Assembly: GCA_937894565.1 (NCBI GenBank)
Contig: CALBHK010000343.1
Coordinates: forward strand, 1 to 5,305
DNA length: 5,305 nt
Source of the DNA: an uncultured Chlamydiae bacterium
GTDB taxonomy: Bacteria > Chlamydiota > Chlamydiia > Chlamydiales > CALBHK01
Direction: 5' to 3'
How positions within the stretch are numbered: position 1 is the first letter of the stretch; each line of letters opens with the position of its first letter. The position numbers and the translations under genes were made by a program. The notes beneath the pieces were generated by a model. The model saw nothing but the letters and a program-made list of their open reading frames with translations. It ran no database searches and was not told the DNA's origin. Shown here piece by piece: positions 1 through 5,305 of this stretch.

Positions 1-1
1 A

Positions 2-244
2 CTCAATGACTATATCCAGAAATTTACCCAATATCCTCATCTCACATTAATTGAATTAAGTAAAAAAGTAGATCAGGCATATGATTTAGAAATGGGTTCA
101 TCTTTATCAGAAATTCGGGAGCTTCTTGCTCAACGTTATTTTATCTTTGATATAACCAAAGACTATAAAAAGCTCAAATTATCTGAAATTACATTAGGTG
201 ATATTGAAGTGTGGGAGGAAATTCGCCATGTTTCGAATCAATGA
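2..244 (+). CDS. tnsA: TnsA C-terminal part (5' end cut off by window edge)
   Basis: This open frame enters from the window edge and gives the last 80 residues of a protein ending in TGA at 242-244. TnsA is the endonuclease subunit of the Tn7 transposase, which cuts the 5' ends of the element while TnsB cuts and joins the 3' ends. The piece seen corresponds to the C-terminal winged-helix domain, with segments such as LTLIELSKKVDQAYDL and LLAQRYFIFDI. In the family this domain contacts TnsC and DNA. The catalytic nuclease residues lie in the N-terminal domain and are outside the window, so activity cannot be judged. The identification rests on position directly upstream of, and overlapping, a clear tnsB, plus the general look of the domain. 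The 17-base overlap with tnsB suggests translational coupling. Confidence 0.8.
   Translation, partial: LNDYIQKFTQYPHLTLIELSKKVDQAYDLEMGSSLSEIRELLAQRYFIFDITKDYKKLKLSEITLGDIEVWEEIRHVSNQ
213..219 (+). promoter_or_regulatory. Ribosome binding site of tnsB
   Basis: GGGAGGA lies 8 bases before the ATG at 228 and inside the end of tnsA. It decides the tnsB start. The in-frame GTG at 198 would add ten residues, and the product from 228 (MFRINDVYKL) matches the start of Tn7 TnsB in length and character. Confidence 0.75.
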
Positions 245-2372
245 TGTTTATAAACTGCACGATACATCTTTTCGTATCCTTAAAATGACACTTTATCATA
301 TCGTATGGATTGATATTGATAGTCAGAGTGCTAACCCCTTTCTTATCGAAAAAAATGAGTTAACTAAATCTATAGAAGCAAACGAAGCTGAATGGATTGA
401 AGACCCCTTTGCAGATATCGCATTGCTAAAAGTTGTTGAGGGCAGTATCCAGCAGCAAAAACGTGATGCTGGAATGGCGTTAATCAGACCGCTCATTACA
501 CATGATCAATTTTTTGACCCATCTATTCGCTTTGATCTTGTTAAACGTATATTGGAGCAGCAGAAATCTACTCACCAGACGATTTACAGGCTTGCCCGCA
601 GGTATTGGCAACGAGGTCAAATACCTAATGCACTTATTCCGAGTTATCAAAATTCTGGTGCCAAAGGTAGTAAACGAATTGCCAAAGATAAAAAGCTGGG
701 ACGACCCAGAAAATCTATGCCAGGTACAGGGGCACTTATTGATGTAAATACTGAGCGATTATTTAGAATTAATATCAATAAATATATGTTAACCAAGAAT
801 AAACATTCTTTAGGTTATGCCTATCGTAAGTTCTATACGATGTATCATTCATTATTTCCTGATGTTCAGGATACTGAAATTCCATCAATATGGCAGTTTA
901 AACATTTTTATGACCGTGAATTTCCTAAAGTTGCCCAACTTACTGCCCGTAGCAATCCAATTCTCTATAACAAGGATATTCGGGCACTTCACTCGACAGT
1001 GAATACCCAAGTCTTAGGGCCAGGATCACGTTATGAGATTGATGCAACGATTGCCGATATTTATCTTGTTTCAGATTCTGATCGTGCCTGTATTGTGGGA
1101 AGACCAACGATTTACTTCATCGCTGATGTATTTAGCAGAATGGTAGTCGGCTTTTATATTGGTTTTGAGAATGCTTCATATGTAACCGCAATGCAGGCTC
1201 TACAAGTTGCCATGACCGATAAAGTTGAGCTATGCAGACAGTATGGTTATGAAATTACCATTGATGAGTGGCCTTGTATTGGATTACCTGATGCGATTTT
1301 AGCAGATCGTGGAGAATTATTAGGTCATCAGATTGAGGCACTCGAACATAGTTTCTCAATTCGGATTGAAAATACTGCGCCATATCGTGGGGATTTAAAG
1401 CCTATTGTAGAGCGCTATTTCAGAACTGCTCAGGCAGAATTTAAGCCTTTTGCTTCAGGTGTGGTACAGCCCTTTAAAGAAAAAAAACGAGGTGGTTCGG
1501 ACTATCGTCTAGATGCTACTTTAACAATTCATGATTTTAAGCAAATTATTATCGGTTCAATCCTCAACTACAACCTGACACACCAATTAAAAAAGTATGA
1601 TCGTGATATTGATATACCAACGGATTTACCTTTAGTCCCGATTCATCTCTGGAACTGGGGTATACAAAACCGAGTGGGCAGATTAAAACAGGTTTCCGAA
1701 AAGGCATTACGCGTTGCACTGCTTCCTAAAACCAAAGCGACTTTATCTGATCTTGGACTCAAAGTTTTTGGTGTATTCTATTATTGTGCGGAAATTCATC
1801 AACAAGGCTGGATGCACCGTAAAAAATCAATCTCAAGACCAGATACTTTACAAGTCGCTTATGATACGAGTAATGCTGAGATAATTTATGTTTTTTATCA
1901 GGAAGATAGCCTACACTATTGGGAAGCTGTACTTGCACCAAGATCAAGAGAATTTAGGTGTTGTAGTTTCTGGGAGGTTTGGCAGGTTCAACAGGAACAG
2001 AAGCAAACCCAAGCAATTCAAGAACTGGAAACCAATAAATCTAAAGCTGCTCTTGAAGAGCATATAGAGTCTATTATTGCTCAAGCCAATGCTAAAAAGC
2101 CAAAGACAACATCAAGCAAAAAACAACGTGTTACAGGCATTAGGGAAAACCGTCAACGGGAAAAGAATCATGAACGTTTGGCGAGGAAAGCAGATCATCT
2201 GAAGAATCTACCTCCTGAACAATCAACTGAAACTGTATCTGAATCAACAAATAACATTATTCAGATGCCTAAGTCCAAACAGAAGCTGGAACATGATGAG
2301 GATTACCAACTTACTTTTGGTATTTATCAAGACTTACTGGAAGATATTGATCACTCAGATGATGACGATTAA
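228..2372 (+). CDS. tnsB: Tn7-type transposase TnsB (DDE integrase-fold)
   Basis: Complete gene of 714 residues, close to the roughly 700 of Tn7 TnsB. TnsB binds the transposon ends, cuts the 3' ends and joins them to target DNA. The N-terminal third holds the DNA-binding domains, with the family motif RRYWQRGQIPNALIP at about residues 124-138. The RNase H-fold catalytic core has GPGSRYEIDATIADIYLV with D272, LADRGELLGHQ with D360, and PIVERYF with E395. These D/D/E positions are each one less than those I recall for Tn7 TnsB (273, 361, 396), so the active site looks intact. YDRDIDIPTDLP and the following beta-barrel region also match Tn7. The C-terminal part is a charged, lysine- and glutamate-rich linker ending in an acidic tail (DHSDDDD), the region used in the family to contact TnsC. 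It overlaps tnsA by 17 bases and tnsC follows after about 30. Nothing suggests a frameshift. Confidence 0.96.
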   Translation: MFRINDVYKLHDTSFRILKMTLYHIVWIDIDSQSANPFLIEKNELTKSIEANEAEWIEDPFADIALLKVVEGSIQQQKRDAGMALIRPLITHDQFFDPSIRFDLVKRILEQQKSTHQTIYRLARRYWQRGQIPNALIPSYQNSGAKGSKRIAKDKKLGRPRKSMPGTGALIDVNTERLFRININKYMLTKNKHSLGYAYRKFYTMYHSLFPDVQDTEIPSIWQFKHFYDREFPKVAQLTARSNPILYNKDIRALHSTVNTQVLGPGSRYEIDATIADIYLVSDSDRACIVGRPTIYFIADVFSRMVVGFYIGFENASYVTAMQALQVAMTDKVELCRQYGYEITIDEWPCIGLPDAILADRGELLGHQIEALEHSFSIRIENTAPYRGDLKPIVERYFRTAQAEFKPFASGVVQPFKEKKRGGSDYRLDATLTIHDFKQIIIGSILNYNLTHQLKKYDRDIDIPTDLPLVPIHLWNWGIQNRVGRLKQVSEKALRVALLPKTKATLSDLGLKVFGVFYYCAEIHQQGWMHRKKSISRPDTLQVAYDTSNAEIIYVFYQEDSLHYWEAVLAPRSREFRCCSFWEVWQVQQEQKQTQAIQELETNKSKAALEEHIESIIAQANAKKPKTTSSKKQRVTGIRENRQREKNHERLARKADHLKNLPPEQSTETVSESTNNIIQMPKSKQKLEHDEDYQLTFGIYQDLLEDIDHSDDDD

Positions 2373-2390
2373 TACATCTAGCTCTACTCT

Positions 2391-2395
2391 AGGAT
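2391..2395 (+). promoter_or_regulatory. Probable ribosome binding site of tnsC
   Basis: AGGAT lies just before two candidate starts, ATG at 2396 and ATG at 2402. The spacing (AGGA then 7 bases) is normal for 2402 and too tight for 2396, so 2402 is preferred. The difference is two residues. Confidence 0.5.
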
Positions 2396-2401
2396 ATGTT
2401 T

Positions 2402-3790
2402 ATGACAAATCAAAATGATTATGCAGTATATACACCTAGCCCAGTTTCGGATTATCAGAGAAATCCTTTTATCGAGGCGTTGCCACCCATTTTTGAGGCA
2501 CAGGACACGATTCAAGCAATAAAAGGTTCAATCGAATTTAAACAATCTGATCGGCAATTACCGAATAATACTCGTGCCCATATTATTTCACAGCTATTTA
2601 ATAACTTTTTTCATCCTATTCGCAGACACTTAGAATTAGAGCAGAAAATCTCCATCATGCTGAGGAAAGGCTATGTGGGGAGGAATATTGTGACTGGTGA
2701 CTTTAATCGAATTCTAAACCGTAGTCATCAAATTGCTTTATCCAACAATTTTGAACCAACACACTCTAATGATGTACGTTCTACAGCACAGAGCCTTACA
2801 TTTATTGGTTTTTCTGGCAGCGGAAAAACCACAACACTGAACCGAATTTTAAGAAATTATAAACAAAAGATTTACCACCCTGAGCATAACTTTACCCAAC
2901 TTGTCTATTTAAAAATCGACTGTCCGTATAATGGTTCACTTAAGTCTTTATATTTAAATTTCTTTAGTGCCGTAGATCGTGCATTGGGAACAACTTACGA
3001 AAAACAATATACGCAAAAACGCCATAATGAACAAAAGCTATTACAGCTTATGGGGCATATTGCCCATCTTCATGCCATTGGCTTATTAGTCATTGATGAA
3101 ATTCAACATTTACTGGCAAATCGCTCCAAAAATTCGGATGAAATGCTTAATTTCTTTGTCACTTTAGTCAATATTTACAGTCTACCCATCGTCATGGTTG
3201 GGACACCTAAAGCAATTCAAATCTTTGAGCAGGATCTTCGTTCATCACGTAGAGCAGTAGGTTTGGGTTCAATTCATTGGGAACCGATGAAAAATGAGCC
3301 TGCAATCACCACACCAGATGGAAAAGTCAGAAAATCCGAATGGATGACATTTACTGACTCACTATGGAAGTATCAATGGTTGAGAAAATCGGACCCTGTA
3401 TTGTCCGAAGAATTACGCCAATGCTGGTTTGATCTGAGTCAGGGTATTCTGGACATTGTGGTCAAACTGTTTGTTCTGGCACAGATACGAGCGATTGAAT
3501 CGGGTTTAGAACGTATTACGATTAAACTACTTAAAACCACATTTCAGGAAGATTTTAAACCGATTCATAAAATTATAGATGCTTTACGCTCTGGTGATGC
3601 AAGACGAATTGCAGAATATTCCGACCTAATTACACCTGAAGTAGATCGGCAATTATTAAAACTAATCTCCCGAATTGAAGAAAGTAGCCTAGATCAAAAT
3701 GACCAACTGGCGGAATATCTGGGTCATGCTGAATCCATACGCTTGCATAATCTATTGCTTGATATTTTTCTCTCTCTAATCTTTTTTTAA
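2402..3790 (+). CDS. tnsC: Tn7-type AAA+ regulator TnsC, C-terminus lost and replaced by foreign sequence
   Basis: TnsC is the AAA+ ATPase that assembles on DNA and connects the TnsAB transposase to the target selector (TnsD or TnsE in Tn7). Residues 9-31 carry the Tn7-like N-terminal stretch with NPFIEALPP. Walker A is GFSGSGKT at 136-143 (K142), Walker B is LLVIDE at 228-233, and a sensor-type MVGTPKA begins at 265. LRSSRRAVGLGSIHWEP and DIVVKLFVLAQIRAIESG further support Tn7 TnsC. The frame yields 462 residues, whereas Tn7 TnsC has about 555. TnsC-like sequence stops at about residue 446-454. The last residues, ending FLSLIFF, are the antisense of a grpE gene on the other strand, so this stop codon is not the natural end. 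The C-terminal region that in Tn7 contacts TnsA/TnsB is therefore missing. It is third in the tnsABC operon, 29 bases after the tnsB stop. Identity is sure; the 3' end is an artefact or a breakpoint. Confidence 0.93.
   Translation: MTNQNDYAVYTPSPVSDYQRNPFIEALPPIFEAQDTIQAIKGSIEFKQSDRQLPNNTRAHIISQLFNNFFHPIRRHLELEQKISIMLRKGYVGRNIVTGDFNRILNRSHQIALSNNFEPTHSNDVRSTAQSLTFIGFSGSGKTTTLNRILRNYKQKIYHPEHNFTQLVYLKIDCPYNGSLKSLYLNFFSAVDRALGTTYEKQYTQKRHNEQKLLQLMGHIAHLHAIGLLVIDEIQHLLANRSKNSDEMLNFFVTLVNIYSLPIVMVGTPKAIQIFEQDLRSSRRAVGLGSIHWEPMKNEPAITTPDGKVRKSEWMTFTDSLWKYQWLRKSDPVLSEELRQCWFDLSQGILDIVVKLFVLAQIRAIESGLERITIKLLKTTFQEDFKPIHKIIDALRSGDARRIAEYSDLITPEVDRQLLKLISRIEESSLDQNDQLAEYLGHAESIRLHNLLLDIFLSLIFF
3741..3765. 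other. Junction 1: tnsC joined to antisense grpE
   Basis: Left of here the + strand codes for TnsC; right of here the - strand codes for GrpE. Within this stretch both readings look native: SIRLHNLLLDI fits TnsC on the + strand and KYQAIDYAS fits GrpE on the - strand. The two sources may therefore share about 20 bases here, which would be typical of a false join by a k-mer assembler. The exact breakpoint cannot be fixed by eye. Confidence 0.7.
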
Positions 3791-3989
3791 TATTTTCAAA
3801 ATCAGCATGAACTCTTAAAAATTTATCTTCACTCTGTTTTAATTCATCTTCAAGTCTAGCAATAACATCTTCTAAACTCTCCTCTTTTTGTTCCTCTTTT
3901 CCTTCACAACACTCTTTTGAACTTTCGCAACAACTTTCCGTTTTTTCTATCTCTTCATTTAAAACTTCATCTTGTTTTAATTCACTCAT
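3741..3989 (-). CDS. grpE: GrpE nucleotide exchange factor, N-terminal fragment (3' end lost at junction)
   Basis: GrpE is the cytoplasmic nucleotide exchange factor of the DnaK chaperone. The - strand frame begins MSELKQDEVL at 3989, behind a strong ribosome binding site. It runs through an acidic disordered N-terminus (about residues 1-38) into the long coiled-coil helix, with the family signature FLRVHADFENIKKRLERE at about residues 57-74. About 83 residues are native, ending at YAS. Beyond that the frame continues antisense through tnsC (VWIQHDP...) to a stop at 3630, and that part does not resemble GrpE. The dimerisation four-helix bundle and beta domain that bind DnaK are missing. Codon use is much more AT-rich than tnsC (line 3841-3900 has 19 G/C in 60). 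The sequence style and possible upstream hrcA end suggest a Campylobacterota source (Arcobacter-like), which is an inference. The N-terminus has two Cys-Cys pairs, at 20-21 and 27-28. Confidence 0.88.
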
Positions 3990-3993
3990 TTTA

Positions 3994-4000
3994 TCTCCTT
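3994..4000 (-). promoter_or_regulatory. Ribosome binding site of grpE
   Basis: Read on the - strand, AAGGAGA stands 4 bases before the ATG at 3987-3989, a near-perfect Shine-Dalgarno sequence. It supports 3989 as the true grpE start and shows that the - strand frame is a real gene and not a shadow. Confidence 0.8.
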
Positions 4001-4031
4001 AAAAATTTATAATTTGTTCAAAAATATTGAT
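3999..4031 (-). CDS. hrcA: Possible last codons of hrcA (very short remnant)
   Basis: On the - strand directly upstream of grpE, a short frame reads INIFEQIINF and ends in TAA at 3999-4001, overlapping the grpE ribosome binding site. In Campylobacterota the heat-shock repressor gene hrcA commonly precedes grpE, so this may be the tail of that gene. A stop codon at 4032-4034 in the same frame marks where this source has already been replaced by rpoC sequence. Only about ten codons are available, so the assignment rests on gene order alone and could be ordinary intergenic DNA. Confidence 0.25.
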   Translation of the reverse strand: MNIFEQIINF

Positions 4032-4034
4032 TTA
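4017..4034. other. Junction 2: sequence upstream of grpE joined to the interior of rpoC
   Basis: The leader of the - strand grpE gene runs straight into the middle of a + strand rpoC coding region, with no rpoC start or first roughly 200-300 codons. A real gene boundary would not place the 5' leader of grpE against the inside of rpoC. The breakpoint lies in an A/T-rich, low-complexity stretch, where a chance overlap between two AT-rich genomes is easy. Confidence 0.7.
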
Positions 4035-5305
4035 GAAAAACTAAAGAATCAAGTTGAAACAAGTTTAGTTAAAGCAAAAACTCTAGAAAAAGAAAAACTA
4101 GAAAAACGTTTAACTTTAATCCGAGCATTGCTTCATTCACATTCACGTCCTGAATGGATGTTCCTATCTGTTATTCCAGTTATTCCACCAGCTCTTCGTC
4201 CAATGGTTGCGCTTGATGGTGGACGTCATGCAACAAGTGATATTAATGACCTTTATCGTCGTGTAATCAACCGTAATAATCGTCTTCGAAAACTAATTGA
4301 AATCTCTGCTCCAGATGTTATCTTGCGTAATGAAAAGCGTATTTTGCAAGAAGCAGTAGATGCATTGATTGATAACTCAATGGCTAAACAAGATGGTGCT
4401 CAAGCTATGAGTCAATCTCAAAAGCGTGCGCTTAAATCTTTAGCTGATAACCTAAAATCAAAACAAGGTTTATTCCGTGCAAACCTTCTTGGTAAACGTG
4501 TAGACTATTCAGGACGTTCTGTTATTGTTGTTGGTCCAGAACTAAGACTTAACCAATGTGGTTTACCAAAACATATGGCTTTGGAATTATTCCGCCCATT
4601 CGTTATTGCAAAACTTATCGAAACAGAATTAGCATACAATATCCGTGGAGCAAACAAATTAATTGAAGATCAAATCCCAGAAGTTTGGGCAATTTTGGAA
4701 GATGTAATTAAAGGTAAGTACGTTCTTCTTAACCGTGCACCGACACTTCACCGTCTTGGTATTCAAGCTTTTATGCCAGTTCTTATTGAAGGAAATGCTA
4801 TACAACTGCACCCACTTGTTTGTACTGGATTTAACGCGGACTTTGATGGTGACCAAATGGCTGTTCACATCCCACTTACCGAAGAAGCACGTTGGGAGGC
4901 AAAGAACCTCATGCTTTCGACCAAGAACCTTCTCAAGCCTGCTACCGGTCAGCCAGTGGCAAAACCTGATAAGGATATCGCTTGGGGTGCCTACTACATG
5001 ACAACCTCGTTGCCTCCAGTAGATGGCAAGATGAAAACCTTCGGTTCGGTAGAAGAAGCAAAATACCTCTTCAATACCGGTAAACTTTATATCCGCGAGA
5101 CCATCAAGGTGCGCGTGAAGCAAGGTGAGCCTGTAATCGAAACCAATATCGGTCGCGTGCTCTTGAATGAACTCTTTCCAAAAGAAATTGGCTTCAAGAA
5201 CGAAGTAATCGGTACCAAGCAACTTGGTGAAATCGTGCGCCAAACCATCGAGCTTCGCGGCTTTGAACGTACGGCCCGTTTCTTGGATGAAGTAAAAGCC
5301 ATGGG
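4023..5305 (+). CDS. rpoC: RNA polymerase beta' subunit RpoC, internal fragment (both ends missing, probably mosaic)
   Basis: RpoC carries the catalytic magnesium site of RNA polymerase. The frame is open for about 427 codons to the window edge. It begins within the protein (NIDLEKLKNQVE), lacking the N-terminal clamp and zinc-binding region. Conserved blocks follow in the normal order: RPEWM at 4146; GGRHATSDINDLYRRVINRN starting at 4218; NLLGKRVDYSGRSVIVVGP at about 4482; QCGLPKHMALELF; LLNRAPTLHRLGIQAF at 4728; and the universal active-site motif NADFDGDQMAVH at 4833-4868, with all three metal-binding Asp present. The wording of variable parts (RGANKLIEDQIPEVWAILED, KPDKDIAWGAYYMT) recalls Patescibacteria (CPR), an inference. 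No in-frame TGA occurs, so there is no sign of the UGA-glycine code. GC rises sharply after the active-site motif: 22/60 at 4441-4500 against 31/60 at 4921-4980 and 33/60 at 5221-5280, suggesting two source genomes joined within the gene. Confidence 0.93.
4830..4890. other. Suspected junction 3: two rpoC genes joined at the active-site motif
   Basis: Codon use changes abruptly across this stretch while the reading frame is kept. Before it, Lys is nearly always AAA, and Leu and Ile are mostly CTT/TTA and ATT. After it, AAG, CTC, ATC, ACC, GTG and CGC become common. The change coincides with the most conserved DNA in the gene, encoding NADFDGDQMAVH, where sequences from different bacteria are most alike and an assembler is most likely to cross over. 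Confidence 0.55.

Noticed and set aside
198..227. GTG start giving a longer TnsB
   Set aside because: It has no ribosome binding site at proper distance. The ATG at 228 has GGGAGGA 8 bases upstream and gives the Tn7-like N-terminus.
502..1002. Short alternative-frame open stretches inside tnsB
   Set aside because: They overlap conserved TnsB coding sequence and have no convincing ribosome binding site or domain.
1..3741. CRISPR-associated transposon
   Set aside because: No Cas gene, TniQ or repeat array is present, and TnsB/TnsC resemble canonical Tn7.
3781..3790. T-run resembling a terminator after tnsC
   Set aside because: On the - strand it encodes conserved GrpE residues (NIKKRL), and there is no GC-rich hairpin before it.
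3630..3989. A 119-residue antisense gene overlapping the 3' end of tnsC
   Set aside because: Only the first 83 residues are GrpE-like. The rest is the reverse complement of tnsC, so the overlap arises from the junction and is not a natural antisense gene.
3741..4031. A Tn7 insertion into grpE or rpoC as a new target site
   Set aside because: The break lies inside tnsC and not at a transposon end. No terminal TGT/ACA-type end, TnsB-site repeats or target duplication is seen, and grpE is itself cut.
4659..5302. Open frames on the - strand and a second + frame opposite rpoC
   Set aside because: They lie wholly over the strongly conserved rpoC coding frame, have no recognisable domains and look like shadows.

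Overview
The window does not read as one continuous piece of a genome. It is a mosaic of at least three, probably four, unrelated bacterial DNA segments joined inside genes. This points to a chimeric metagenomic contig rather than a new biological system.

Segment A (1 to about 3741-3765, + strand) is part of the core transposition operon of a Tn7-type transposon: the C-terminal end of tnsA, a complete tnsB and a tnsC that loses its C-terminal part. TnsA and TnsB form the heteromeric transposase, with TnsA nicking at the 5' ends and TnsB joining the 3' ends. TnsC is the AAA+ regulator that links the transposase to a target selector. tnsA and tnsB overlap by 17 bases, and tnsC starts about 30 bases after tnsB. 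The proteins resemble Tn7 itself rather than more distant Tn7-like families. The AT-rich codon use would fit a gammaproteobacterium such as Acinetobacter, but that host is an inference. No transposon end, tnsD/tniQ, tnsE, cargo or Cas gene is present.

Segment B (about 3741-4031, - strand) is the first 83 codons of grpE, with a strong ribosome binding site. Just upstream are a few codons that could be the end of hrcA. The very low GC and the protein sequence suggest a campylobacterotal (Arcobacter/Campylobacter-like) source, where hrcA-grpE-dnaK is the usual order.

Segment C (about 4023 to about 4830-4890, + strand) is an AT-rich internal part of rpoC, the RNA polymerase beta' subunit, of a type that resembles Patescibacteria (CPR). 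Segment D (about 4830-4890 to 5305) continues the same rpoC frame, but codon use and GC change abruptly near the universally conserved NADFDGD active-site motif. The last part may therefore come from a second organism's rpoC.

The genes of A, B and C/D have no functional relation to each other. Only tnsA-tnsB-tnsC works as a unit. Source assignments rest on protein recognition and codon use by eye, with no database search.
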